Source: Cristatella mucedo
Taxonomy: Eukaryota > Bryozoa > Phylactolaemata > Cristatellidae
DNA: 62,000 nt
Reading direction: 5' to 3'
NCBI GenBank assembly: GCA_009760855.2
Contig: WPIO01000030.1
Coordinates: 835,001-897,000, forward strand
This document shows positions 32,957 through 40,761 of this stretch, piece by piece. Below the pieces are notes generated by a model that was not told where the DNA came from, did no database searches, and worked only from the letters and a program-made list of their open reading frames with translations. How positions within the stretch are numbered: position 1 is the first letter of the stretch; each line of letters starts with the position of its first letter. The translations under genes were made by a program, and so were the position numbers.

Positions 32957-34810
32957 ATGTTCTCGTGAGTGCGCACGTTAGAAATAATTCACTTGTAAAT
33001 AGCATCCTAAGATAACTGAATCCCTAAACAAGGGCTTGATATAATCCGAAAGTTTCAAGCCTTGGTCATTTAAAGCAATCATTTTGAAATTGGTCGTTGC
33101 GGGCAGTGCCTTAACCCCTGTGCCAAACCTGGGCAAAAAATGGTTATAAAATGAAAGAGAGAAAGAGCGAAAGAGAGAGAGAGAAAAAGAGAGCTTTCTA
33201 ACCAAGTAGACTAGACGTCTTCTTTATCTTAGCAATGTCTTGGACAGCAGGTCCTTTTGCCTTATTGCCATAATGACTTACGACTTGGTGTATTTGCTTC
33301 TCGCCAGCGGAAACCGCATTAGTGTTACTGGTGGCAGCTACAAGCTGCAGTGCCTCCTGATAACGTGGCACAGTGTGAGCTATAATCCGTGCATCAGCCG
33401 AGTCTGAGCAAAAGAAGCCGAGAAAACCTTGTTGGATAGATCTCAACCGTTTGAAGCACCGATGATCAAAGGGAAATTGACAGACACTACTTGACACAAG
33501 CCGCCGTTGTGAATGAGCTTCCACTTTTTAATGAGCACAGAATTTATTAGAACAGACCTCACATATATAGCCTGTGGTTGGCTGCAGAAATTATCCAAGC
33601 TATACGATGGTAGAACCAAAATGCCATTCATAGGCTAGCCCAAGCTTGCAGCTTGATTAGGTATCTTTTCACTTCAAATCATACTATGCCTGGGTGGTTT
33701 TGTCAATGCTGGACTGCCGTAATTTAGTTTAATCTGGATTAACCGAAAAAGCCACGAAGCTTCTTCGGATTTTGAGGAGTACAATGGTTAGGGTAGTCAA
33801 CAAATTCCAGAAATACAGCCATGTGTCTCCATTGCTGAAGTAGCTAGAAATTTTTGGATGGCAAATGCTTGCAGTGCATTGGATATATTGCTTATAAAAA
33901 TACTTCATAAGGATTAAAGAATAAAAGCATTAGAGAGTGTTCGTTACTTGCATGGATACTTGCCTGAAGCCAAACTTACATGTCTGCCATAGAAGACCTA
34001 CGATGTCAGATTTAGCTGATCCTCAGTATGATGCCTTGGTCGTGACTATAAGAGTTGTGGCTGGGGTGAAGGTGAGAAAGTTGCTGTAGTCAGCTACTTC
34101 ACCTTTGATTAGCTGTTCCGTGTAGCCTAGATACAGGTCGGTAGGCAGCTGTAGTCCATCAACATACTGGCGATTAGCTGGTACTGATAGGCAGAGGTGG
34201 ATCATGTAGGCCCAGGAGACAACAGAGGCCCAATGTCAATTTTTTTTTGCTGGAACGTTGGGAGCCAGAAGAAGAGAAGAGAAGAGAATATAGGCCTGCT
34301 AATGAATCACCATGTTTGTGTGCCGAAGCAAGCTCTTCAAGACCTCTCGAATATGGTTTCAATAATCAACTTGAGTAATTAATCTCACACATTGTAAGGA
34401 TGCCATCTGGAAAATGTAGAACCATCTGTGCATAAATAAAAAGTATTGGCACGGATTATTCGATGTCAAATTAGACGTTGCTTTGTCCATTGCTTATGCA
34501 AGAACCTAGGTCTATCGACAGGCTCTACAACTTGCCACAAGGGTTTAAATAATTCCACTGAACTCGTAATTTGTGGACTGTGAGGCTAGATAACACAAGT
34601 GTTTCACAGCTTTATTAGTGCTACAGCATCAATGCAAAGATGACACATCAAGACACCGGGGTCCGCACTTGAAATGGTCTCCTTATTAGTAATTGCATTG
34701 AATCATGCTCTGACAGGCATGCGAAGAGAGCAGGAAAAAGACATGCAGTACTTACCAGGCTGTTTCTGTTCCTTCGAGGGAATTAGCTGGCCCAATTGAG
34801 GTTGGCTCAT
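19559..34810 (-). CDS. poly-C2H2 zinc-finger protein gene, 15 exons, with an in-frame stop
   Basis: Exons in order of transcription: 34,756-34,817; 33,203-33,403; 32,331-32,437; 31,947-32,087; 30,953-31,306; 30,304-30,621; 29,711-30,105; 27,467-27,809; 24,125-24,335; 23,772-24,025; 22,459-22,552; 22,212-22,371; 21,869-22,066; 21,622-21,736; 19,559-19,939. From ATG 34,810 the sum is 3,327 nt, an exact multiple of 3, and every junction phase fits. There are 16 C2H2 fingers, 13 with all four ligands, without TGEKP linkers but with C-x-x-C-x-Y/F spacing. Such proteins are usually nuclear DNA- or RNA-binding regulators; the target is unknown. Codon 740 is TGA (23,931-23,933), and exons 3 and 10 have damaged fingers. 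Exons 9+10 total 465 nt, so skipping both would keep frame and bypass the stop. The start could lie in an earlier exon. I did not assign orthology. Confidence 0.8.
19940..21621 (-). other. intron 14 of the zinc-finger gene
   Basis: No repeat family or exon recognised. Short ORFs inside (for example 20,381-20,746 plus) lack motifs. An AT-rich 'tttttatcat' repeat lies near 20,880-20,920. Confidence 0.6.
21622..21736 (-). CDS. zinc-finger gene exon 14 (one finger plus half of a split finger)
   Basis: 115 nt (1+114), acceptor 'ggtcttgctttttag', donor AAG|GTAGAC. It encodes 'CEWCPFTTYRKERLMSH' + 'LKFH' and then 'LKCHYCDYSVSK', which is completed in exon 15. Confidence 0.9.
21869..22066 (-). CDS. 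zinc-finger gene exon 13 (one finger), GC donor
   Basis: 198 nt (1+195+2), acceptor 'tttacctttcag'. It completes the Lys codon of exon 12 and encodes finger 'CAYCDYSVPVFNFLELH' + 'EQLH', then a linker ending 'SSKKKLYR'. The only donor giving the right phase is ATAG|GCAAGT, the typical GC-AG form. The Arg codon is completed by exon 14. Confidence 0.86.
22212..22371 (-). CDS. zinc-finger gene exon 12 (one finger)
   Basis: 160 nt (2+156+2), acceptor 'tggttgttctacag', donor GAA|GTAAGC. It encodes 'DGFTVKYNC', a linker, then the finger 'CEKCPYADSRMEHFERH' + 'MSMH' and 'GSRQ'. Confidence 0.88.
22459..22552 (-). CDS. zinc-finger gene exon 11 (acidic linker)
   Basis: 94 nt, acceptor 'gttgacatctcag', donor CTG|GTATGT. 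It encodes 'GFIDVIMTDDQVEEMDG', an acidic linker without a finger, and leaves one base for exon 12. Confidence 0.8.
23150..23745 (+). mobile_element. LINE fragment (linker and RT N-terminus) in intron 10
   Basis: On the plus strand, antisense to the gene. It has 'EKVFKRSGFTVHR' (family linker LERKWRRTGLTVDR), a decayed 'GELAERFSNFFVSKM' near 23,400-23,440, and 'TIPDDILNFIAKSRETTSPL' + 'DP' near 23,565-23,630 (family form SSSCPLDPIPTSLLK). These blocks precede the RT core in CR1/L2/Rex1-type elements. Confidence 0.7.
23772..24025 (-). CDS. zinc-finger gene exon 10 with premature TGA
   Basis: 254 nt (2+252). It encodes 'KLYKCSHCPYAASMHSLLTK', where the next residue, the first zinc His, is Tyr, followed by GTSH. 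An in-frame TGA lies at 23,931-23,933. Beyond it the same frame stays open through 'ELECMQSNYSCDDEGLLEEH' + 'LVVH', whose second zinc Cys is Ser. The acceptor ('tcatcgtaag') and donor (AAT|GTGCAT) are weak, so both edges are uncertain, although the phases fit exons 9 and 11. Confidence 0.6.
24125..24335 (-). CDS. zinc-finger gene exon 9
   Basis: 211 nt after acceptor 'ttcattttgtag', phase 0. It begins 'ASCSSHLKQHVKVH', which supplies the rest of the exon 8 finger: 12 residues between the second Cys and first His, then H-x3-H. The remainder is an acidic, Ser-rich linker ending 'NISELKQ'. The donor is AAG|GTGTAA with a 1-nt remainder. Confidence 0.83.
25040..25400 (+). mobile_element. LINE fragment (linker region) in intron 9
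   Basis: Parallels 23,200-23,420: 'KKWHNRLVLTAY', 'SILAEISLACL', 'tgcacaacccaaaaa-t-tgatgct' against 'tgcacaatccaaaaa-tg-gatgct', then a decayed 'LCGNLAD' (ELAD-FADFF block). Same strand as the fragment at 23.15 kb and probably the same family. Confidence 0.6.
25425..25510 (-). mobile_element. SINE-A fragment (diverged, minus strand)
   Basis: Tail 'atagcaccctaagata' and body 'atatgccacggggctccagc' + 'ctacgacc' match the reverse complement of SINE-A. The tRNA-like head is missing. Confidence 0.7.
25511..26287. other. intron 9, no recognised feature
   Basis: ORFs of 119 and 98 residues at 25,471-25,830 overlap each other in different frames and start inside the SINE fragment. No domain is visible. 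Confidence 0.5.
26288..26345 (+). mobile_element. possible SINE-A head fragment
   Basis: 'tggcttggccgagaggtcaa' + 'ggtgctcg' aligns with the A-box half of SINE-A ('tggtttggtctagcggttag' + 'ggcgctcg') with about six differences. No B box follows. Confidence 0.4.
26420..26565 (+). repeat. dispersed repeat C, copy 1, with inverted ends
   Basis: Shares 'gtcagcatgcaa', 'ttagtggcagcatgca' and 'ggttaggggtg-catgcac' with 48,556-48,760 and 57,588-57,770. Here 'ggttaggggt' at about 26,483 pairs with 'acccctaacc' at about 26,549, making a hairpin. Confidence 0.65.
26933..27075 (-). mobile_element. SINE-B copy (minus strand)
   Basis: The reverse complement has B box 'ggtcgtaggtttcaatcctg', then 'agtgggttatc' and 'aagcggtgatgagtaaagct' + 'cttctg', matching 6,840-7,015. 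Confidence 0.75.
27467..27809 (-). CDS. zinc-finger gene exon 8 (one finger plus half of a split finger)
   Basis: 343 nt. The strong acceptor 'attttttcttgcag' starts with one base that completes the codon left by exon 7. A basic linker ('LKRKSATA') leads to finger 'CSVCPLRCKSAKDLRCH' + 'KKFH'. Then 'FKCPKCKYW' stops at donor TGG|GTAGGT, in the middle of a finger. Confidence 0.87.
27810..29485 (-). other. intron 7 of the zinc-finger gene (main part)
   Basis: Minus-strand ORF 28,874-29,188 has no finger, and its splice options do not fit the phases of exons 7 and 8. Apart from a possible SINE-A relic at 27,965-28,060, nothing is recognised. Confidence 0.5.
27965..28060 (-). mobile_element. possible SINE-A relic
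   Basis: 'tagaacgtcctcagatcatt', 'gcatatgctttt' and 'tgcacgacc' follow the order of the SINE-A tail, body and B-box edge, but divergence is high. Confidence 0.35.
29486..29652 (-). mobile_element. SINE-B copy (minus strand)
   Basis: The reverse complement begins 'ggccgtgatgacactcaagt', has B box 'gaggtcgcaggttgaaatcc', and ends 'agtggtgatagccgtaaaag' + 'ctcatctg'. It is collinear with 6,840-7,015 over its whole length. It lies in intron 7, about 60 bp from the exon 7 donor. Confidence 0.8.
29711..30105 (-). CDS. zinc-finger gene exon 7 (two fingers)
   Basis: 395 nt, acceptor 'tgtttatttag', donor TAG|GTCAGT, ending with a 2-nt remainder. Fingers are 'CTKCAFHAHKLSLFAKH' + 'MKCH' and 'CDHCDYWVSTRRLLSWH' + 'VKLH'. 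A Ser/Asn/Gln-rich tail follows. The tandem duplication breakpoint falls inside this exon, near 30,055. Confidence 0.9.
30304..30621 (-). CDS. zinc-finger gene exon 6 (two fingers)
   Basis: 318 nt, acceptor 'acgctatcttcag', donor CGG|GTATGA, phase 0. It starts with 'MHHHQNAYKC', so it completes the finger begun in exon 5. It then encodes 'CSFCQFYSDTDEDMENH' + 'IRSKH' and, near the end, 'CIFCNKNTARRRDVLNH' + 'LKKRH', both canonical C2H2. The duplicate at 39,733-40,050 has exactly the same length but carries a stop and a lost Cys. Confidence 0.9.
30953..31306 (-). CDS. zinc-finger gene exon 5 (one finger plus half of a split finger)
   Basis: 354 nt, phase 0 at both ends. The acceptor is 'tgcatgtttag' and the donor CAT|GTAGGT. 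It opens with the finger 'YKCNYCGFSSKWKAVIHRH' + 'IKRRH', followed by a linker of about 70 residues. It ends in 'WHCAQCAYDHCERQIVLAH' + 'LH'. The last zinc His is supplied by exon 6 ('MH'), completing H-x3-H. Confidence 0.88.
31307..31946 (-). other. intron 4 of the zinc-finger gene
   Basis: No repeat recognised. Most of this segment is deleted in A2, where exons 4 and 5 are fused. Confidence 0.55.
31947..32087 (-). CDS. zinc-finger gene exon 4 (Ala/Thr-rich linker)
   Basis: The acceptor '...cacctgaag' joins exon 3 in phase 0. It encodes 'VNLSLGALDGQRDQKVSASA' and then an Ala/Pro/Thr/Ser-rich low-complexity stretch. The chosen donor is CGG|GTAACG, which is moderate, so the 3' edge is uncertain. 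The Ala-rich ORF continues to about 31,870 before a stop. Confidence 0.6.
32331..32437 (-). CDS. zinc-finger gene exon 3 (damaged finger)
   Basis: The acceptor 'ctccattacag' and consensus donor GAG|GTAAGT bound 107 nt. It encodes one finger 'YQCSPGSKRCERSGLVEMH' then 'ICAVHG'. The second zinc Cys is Gly (GGC), while the 12-residue spacing and both His remain. In the duplicate the same position is Phe (TTC); both are one base from TGC. Confidence 0.75.
32876..32956. repeat. (TG)n microsatellite
   Basis: (ta)n passing into nearly pure (tg)n of about 75 bp. The matching place in A2 (41,540-41,625) holds a shorter, interrupted (tg)n, so the repeat predates the duplication and then diverged in length. 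Confidence 0.95.
32990..33140 (-). mobile_element. SINE-A copy (diverged, minus strand) in intron 2
   Basis: Tail 'atagcatcctaagataactg', body 'caagccttggtc' and head relic 'ccttaacccctgtgccaaac' (full copy: 'ccttaaccgctggaccaaac'). It has an orthologous copy in A2 at 41,703-41,832, so it inserted before the duplication. Confidence 0.75.
33153..33193. repeat. (GA/GAAA)n short tract
   Basis: 'gaaagagagaaagagcgaaa' and similar words ending just before the exon 2 donor at 33,202. On the transcribed strand it is a CT-rich tract directly after the donor. Confidence 0.85.
33203..33403 (-). CDS. zinc-finger gene exon 2 (no finger)
   Basis: The acceptor 'cttcttttgctcag' and donor CTTG|GTTAGA bound 201 nt (2+198+1). 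It encodes a polar linker starting 'DSADARIIAHTVPRY' and ending 'KTSSLL'. The frame is also open in the duplicate at 41,861-42,049 (12 nt shorter, four codons), so the reading frame was selected before duplication. Confidence 0.78.
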
Positions 34811-34817
34811 GACCAAC
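34756..34817 (-). CDS. zinc-finger gene exon 1 (probable start codon exon)
   Basis: The acceptor 'atcttttgtag' precedes it and the donor CTG|GTAAGT follows. The frame that joins exon 2 (1-nt remainder) opens with ATG at 34,810-34,808, giving 'MSQPQLGQLIPSKEQKQP'. A spliced 5' UTR exon should lie upstream on the minus strand. The copy at 43,408-43,468 has lost one base and the donor. Confidence 0.72.
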
Positions 34818-35990
34818 CTACAAAAGATTACAAACTAAAGTGACGACCTTAACAAATGCATAAGCTTACATGTGAAATTAATTTTCAGAATTGTAAGACA
34901 GTGCCTGAGGCATCTACTGTTTGTGGTCGAGAAGTCTACGACCGGCCGGCACTACATGAAACATCCGATCAAAGGCGTCAGCATGCTGCATGTCACACTG
35001 TGATATCGCCCAAAAATAAAATATCGTACAAGAACAATTGCTAACATGTGTCGCTGTTCCACCACTTAATTCATCTACAAGTCGGGGTATCTTGTCAGGA
35101 TCGTTCAGTTATATGCATAAGTGTACAATGTACTAAATGTGCAAAATACTCAAGATCTATAGCTACCCATGCCCGAACAGGCATGTTGGTTGCTGAAATG
35201 CTTGCTCGTTCCAACCTCCTGTAAAACCTCTAAAACCACTAAAACTCTAGCCTTAAAGAGCTGCAATATTGTGACCGTCTCACAAGCCGGTTTTGTAACG
35301 GTAATTCTATCTAAACCACATACGACACATGAATTGGTCCTCATCACGGGGCTTGACGTTCGATGTAACTTTGTCTAGCTCAAACCTTCAGAGCAATTTC
35401 ACCATCATTTTACAGCATGCTACCTAGCTCGTAATTGTGTCATCTATGCAATCACAAATAGGTTTGGCCTTTGCAAATGTTCCCAATCTACTGGTTACGT
35501 CGTGTTATACTCGAACTTCAGTTTCCGAGTCAGTTTCTTAGAACAATCCTCTGATTTAATGGCAGCTTGACTACATTCCCATGCAGATGAAAGTATGAGA
35601 TTACTAAACTTCACAGGTCAAGGAATTCTATTTTACAGCTTATATTGAAGCTGCTGATTTCAATGTCTCTCAATCAATAAATTCAGTTTACGTATAGATG
35701 AACAATAAGCAGCAGTGTCTACAGCACAGCGACGTTAGGAAGCACCTTTCGAGAAGAGGCTGGAGTCCCGAACAGTATTTCTGATTTTCTTTCTGACCAC
35801 CACATGAGCAAGGGGACATAATCAGTGGTCAGTTTCTCCGACATCCTTTTTATAACTTAATGAGTCAGCAAGTCTACTGCAGGCAGGAGCCTTACGAGTC
35901 CACACTGTGGCCAGCATGAAAGATCGAACACTGCTACCCAGGCATCATGACTTTAGCAGCTCTGTGGGACTATTCACTCACACAGCACCA
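34818..35990. other. upstream of zinc-finger exon 1; part of block A1
   Basis: On the minus strand this should hold the 5' UTR exon(s) or promoter. No TATA-like or initiator element can be claimed. Short ORFs here are not conserved in A2. Confidence 0.4.
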
Positions 35991-35996
35991 TTCAGC

Positions 35997-37750
35997 ATGT
36001 GGCGAAACTGCTCGGAATGCGGTTTAGCAACAAGAACCTCTCCATGGAGAAAGCGAAATCCCCGGGCTGCGGCAAGACATTAACGTTGCAAATCATCTTA
36101 AGGAAAGGCATCCCTTGCTCCGAGTCTAGAAGAAAATCTTCCACGACTAAGCTATCTACGGTGGCACACGAGCAAAGACATACCATAGCTACCATGAGTC
36201 TGACGTAGTAAACAGTAGATATAAGATGGATCAGCTGCAACAAGCCTATAAGACCTTATCTTTAAGGTCCGGAGCGAGTACTTACGTTTTTGCAATCGCA
36301 ATGCAGCCCAGAAGCACAACGCACCAAGTTCTTCCGGCTCGTTCCTCGAGAAAAGGCTGAAGAAAGCAACTGTAAAAAGAAAGACACGGCGCTGCTTGCG
36401 CTGCTCAGTGTCTCGCAGTAGCGCTTCCAAGGCACGCGCAATTGACCATCCTGCAACAGTGACAACAAATGTACGAGCTGCAAGATAACATCATCGTTTT
36501 GGGTACCTAAGACGGGTCCCCCCCCCCACAATTCTCCGCTAGACAGCTATGAGTTTGCGCTAAGCGCACCTCTAACCTGCAAACACTGGCCAGTGCAAAA
36601 GCAGAAAGTTGCTACTGATAGGCTAAATGTTACTTACCAATGGCTGTCCAACCTCGTGCTGTAAATTAAAGGTACTGAACCGAGCAGAGAAAACAGATGC
36701 CCAAGCAATGACTGGTGCACACAGCGTGCCGCCTGCAAAGGCCTACACCTTGATTGGCAGAACCGGTAAACGGTCACTGATCAAGGTCAACTTGCCGGAA
36801 GTATGCCATGTGTAACTACAATGGCTACCCCTTGGCAAAATTTCTTAGCAAGAGGAAAAGCACCATTATCAGTTCTGTAGACGCCACTGCACTGTTTATC
36901 AAGTAAGCTCAACCGTGGGTACGACTGGACGCCAGGCATATGTTAAACGTTGTCACCATGTCGACGTTTATGTCGTCTGCTTCACCGAGTGCTATTATTT
37001 GCCCGGACTTTGGTTTTGTGGCCTCAACATAAGGCCGTATTATATGGACAGGCTGGTGCCAAGGCATTGGGCAGATGTGACGTTTGGGTACGACCTAATA
37101 GCTCGGTTCTTGCAGCAATTACAGCCTATTAATGGCTACTCGACTAAGCACCGGTATGCATGAACTTGCCAAGCTACAAAAATATTGGCTGTAAACGATT
37201 TGCACAGGACATTCGGGCAACAAAGCTTTTCACTTGAAACTGTATTCATGCTTTATAAGAAGCCTGCAGGCATAGTTGCAATATGAACATTCACAGCAAG
37301 TGTAAGCACAATGTGCACAAGGTGTAGTGACGGTGAGAATGCTATGAGAAAGGTGTGGGTTTTTAGGGTAAGCTCTCTCGCCAGGCATAGCGGATGGCTT
37401 CTTTTTGTTATGAAGGCAGAGACGTAGAGAAATTTCCTGAAGCTGATGCACACACCATAGCCGCCCACACCATATCTTGCACGAATGCACATTTGGTCGG
37501 GCGTCCCTTTAGCTGTCAAGAAATGTACTGCCACGGACTGTGATATCAAAAGGCAAATAAACAGCGAGGAGTTTGCTCCACCTTAGCCCTGTCTTTACTA
37601 CCGTACAACCCTCCTTCGGGAGAGACAACGTTAGGCAGTGTGAGAAAAGTCATCGGGTGTAGAAATACTAGGACTTTAATAACGTCTTTTTAGCCTCGTG
37701 CCCAGTGAGGAATACGTGCTAAATGCATGCATCACATTCAGCCAATGAAC
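35997..37750 (-). other. conserved segment of unknown function, present in A0, A1 and A2
   Basis: Best preserved part of the duplication. A minus-strand ORF at 36,152-36,430 (92 residues, 'MEALLRDTEQRKQRRVFLFT'...) is kept in A2 at 45,154-45,396 (80 residues). It is not open in A0. Other minus-strand runs similar in all copies are 'KLTLI-DR-PVLPI' near 36,770 and 'MVWAAMVC' near 37,470, but with stops in each. It may be a decayed gene or an unrecognised transposon. I do not recognise a family. Confidence 0.4.
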
Positions 37751-38139
37751 TGGAGCATAAGCAACTGGCAAGAAAGGTTTAGCGATTAATATTGCAGTAA
37801 GGCGAGTAACCAACATTAAGGTGAATAAAGACGGCAAATTACTGTAGGAAAAGCAACTGCCAGTGAAACCTCAAGATTCTGGACGATCCAAACTTGCTCA
37901 GTTACATGCAGGCATTTTATTAAATTTAGCTGAACTCGGAGCACCTTTCAATGTCTGAGCAGGAAGGCGACTGGGCGTGGCCCGGCTGCTTCATTTTAGT
38001 GATTAACAGAACTCACTCTATATCGCCACTCCCTGTGTAATGCCGGAGGACTGCCCAAGTCAGCGGTTCTCAACCAGTGGATTCCACCACCTATGGGAGT
38101 TGAACCAGCCTTTCACATGGACCACCTCAAGACGTCGAA

Positions 38140-39120
38140 AAACCGCATTTCCACATTTTGCACACAATAATTTGATGGTTGCTCAGCTGGGGCTGCAAAG
38201 CTTCAACCTGCTGAAGCGCCATTTAGCCTCCGGAGACGAACCTGTACAAAGCCCCATGAGGGCTGAGGTTCTGTTGTATGCTATTACTCGAGTTGTCTGT
38301 TTTATTCTTACACTCAAGCAATTTGCTGTTAATTTATGGAACGCTTTATCAGGACCGCTACAGCCTGAGCAAGATTGTGTAAAGTGCAAAAATGACTAGG
38401 TAGGCCGCGTACCAGGCAATGGCAAACCGCCTTTCAACTTTAGGTTAGATTGGTATAATTCATTTAGGTAGGGCTCCAGCAGAGCAGACCCATTTGTTCT
38501 TAGCTTCAGGATTTAGGGTTCTAGTTGTACTAGCCTTTTGTTGAAGGTGGATGCGGTTCCCAGTTCTTTGGTCACGATTTAGGTTCCGGTTTTTGGACCC
38601 CTACGTCTATTTGGGTCGTTCCTAAAGCCTAGGTGAAGCGACGAGCACGGAGGCATTTCCCCCATAAGAATGCTTGTTCCGGTGAGAGCCTGCTACTAGT
38701 GTGAGAATAAAACTGAACCATAGGCGCAGCGACAGTGCACCCTTGCGAATCAAGTTCAATAAAAACTTCTATTCCCTTGCTTGTCCCTTTCCAATTCCCC
38801 TCTCGAGTGTTGTTGGCATTTTGTTGTATGTGCACGATTCTATATCACAGGCACGTAAGTGCTCGGCCGGTGCAGGCTGACTGGTATTGTTCCCTCACCA
38901 ACCGCAGGGCTGTACGAGGAATTGGTGCCCTGCAGAAGGCTATGAGTTGAGAAACCCTCTCGTCGGGGCGCAAATGAATCGGGGCCCGAGGACTGCTCAA
39001 CTCGCGGTTGGTCAGCGAGTCTTTGGGAAGCCCCGATGTGCTCGTTTCACGACCGAGTGGCCCGAAGTCACGGTGACCAGAGATGGCCTGGGCGTTGGCA
39101 TTGAGGTCACTGGTATGCGT
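38140..39120. mobile_element. insertion present in A1 but not A2
   Basis: A1 and A2 match up to 'tgaaccagcctttca' (about 38,115 / 47,055) and again from 'ccagagcaggaaaacgcacc' (about 39,170) against 'ccagggcaggaaaacgcacc' (about 47,155). A1 has about 980 extra bases between. Part of it (38,450-38,790) belongs to the LTR-like family at 52.7-53.3 kb. Confidence 0.65.
38450..38790 (-). mobile_element. fragment of the LTR-like family R
   Basis: 'taggttccggttttt', 'gggtcgttcc', 'agaataaaactgaacc', 'gcgcagcgacagtg' and 'ttgcgaatcaagttcaataa' are collinear with 53,020-53,215. The orientation is that of the copy at 51,960-53,400. Confidence 0.7.
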
Positions 39121-39369
39121 GGCCACGTATTCGACATGCACTTGTGCACACGTATCCACGTATGCCTCGTGCCAGAGCAGGAAAACGCACCAGTGCACTG
39201 GAAGTTAAATGAACTTTACCAGGGCTGGGGGTGGGGTGGGGAGGGGTGGGGGCCCAAGCAAGCAGTGACACTTCCTTGCCGTTACACTGACTATGTTTTG
39301 ACCAGATAGCTCGACCATGCTGCATGTCTCAAGTTCTTTTGTGTGTGCCTATGATGCATATCTTAACAC

Positions 39370-39475
39370 AAACGGGAATATTGGTTGTATTTATTTGTAT
39401 GAGCATCATTCTAGATCACAGTCAGTCGGCCGGTACCGGCAGACCGGTATTGCCCTCCACCACCAGAAGAGCTAG
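39370..39475 (+). repeat. short repeat with 'gccggtaccggcagac' palindrome
   Basis: Related to 38,815-38,905 and 47,345-47,435: 'tgtatgagcatcattctaga' followed by 'gccggtaccggcagaccggt'. ccggtaccgg is a perfect palindrome. It marks the right end of A1 and of A2. Confidence 0.6.
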
Positions 39476-40455
39476 AGGATGTGGTGAAACTTCCACGATT
39501 CTTCGATGTAGATTAGTTGAAGAGGCTAAATCCTATAAAAAAAAACAGATCAATCAATGTAAATACTGATATGTAGTGCCACAATTAACCATAAAAAGCG
39601 GAGCAGTGAATGCAACATTTATAAGAAATATTAAAGGTAAGCATATCATCTGCTTGGTACACGAGCATGAAGCAGAGTAAGAATTTAGTCTCAGTTTTCA
39701 GCTTTAGTTTATGAGTATTATCAGATTCATACCCGACCGTGAGGCTCCTTAAGATGCTGATGGACCGAACTTCGCCAGGCTGTCTGCATGTCACCAAATG
39801 GGCATTGATAATTTATGCCATCAACTTGAATGTTGTTGAGATTTTGATGGGCCATCTCACAGCTTTTCAAACTGCTCCTCTTCATGCAGATAGCCGGTGC
39901 ATAGGCCATATTATGAATCCACCGCCTGTCATCAATTGTACTACCGCTATGCTAATTATGCTTTGATCGTATTTAGCCATCTATATCGGCATCTGTATCC
40001 GAATAAAACTGGCAACAAGAACACTTGTAGGCATTCTGATGGTGGCGCCCCTAAAGAGAGCAAACAAACGCACTTCTTATAGAGCAAGGAGATCTGACGT
40101 TTGCATGACATCAAGTTTTCAAATAACGAGTGAATAGCATGGTGCAGGAAAGGGGAGACTGTCAAGTAAGAGATAACTAAGAACGCATGCTAAGCTCTGC
40201 AAGATAATAAACTAAGCAATGGACAGAATCGTAACTACAGTCATCAATGAATAAAATACTGACGAATGTAAGCAAATTTAACTACATAGCATATCATAAC
40301 CTCATAACTCAATGCCAAGACCAAGGCTTGGGCTACCACTGGTAAAGTGGTAAAAAGAATTTACTGCAGTACCTGCATGCAAGTGTTCAAGGACACTGGC
40401 AGTCGCAGTGATCTTAGGCACAACGACCACAGTACCATGTCATCTGCATCGAAGT

Positions 40456-40761
40456 CTACTTATCCAGATGCTGTGCACTTTGATCGTCGGTTGCAGCTGT
40501 GTCCTGCCCTACGATAACTTCGTGACAGGCAGGAGCACTTGTACTGCCAGAGTCAAGCAGCACTGTGTCAGTAGACGAGGAAGCTGTCTGGCAGGCTTTT
40601 GCTTGATGACTGTCCGTCACGATTAACCCGAGAATATTCTGATTTGGATGTCTAGCCGTTGCCAATGCAGGTGCAGATGCTGCATACCCAACCACAGCCA
40701 CTGCAGGTGCAGACACCTTCTCATCACGTGGACCATCAATAGCTCCCTGCGACAAAGAGAC
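40456..40761 (-). pseudogene. fused exon 4'/5' ORF in the pseudogene
   Basis: The exon 4-like 'GAIDGPRDEKVSAPAVA' runs directly, in frame, into the exon 5-like 'RHPNQNILGL' and 'DQSAQHLDK', giving a 99-residue ORF from 40,755. In A1 these parts are separated by an intron and the first finger of exon 5. The junction has a short shared 'tagacatcc', consistent with a deletion at microhomology. Confidence 0.75.

Larger units (their letters stand above)
30055..39470. repeat. segmental duplication block A1
   Basis: Collinear with A2 (39,485-47,430). 30,055-33,640 pairs with 39,485-42,330 (exons 2-6 and introns). 33,720-33,830 and 34,570-35,700 pair with 43,120-44,400 (exon 1). 35,860-38,140 pairs with 44,820-47,060, and 39,120-39,470 with 47,120-47,430. 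It is longer than A2 because of an insertion at 38,140-39,120 and deletions in A2. The 35.9-37.7 kb part is the best conserved. Confidence 0.85.
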
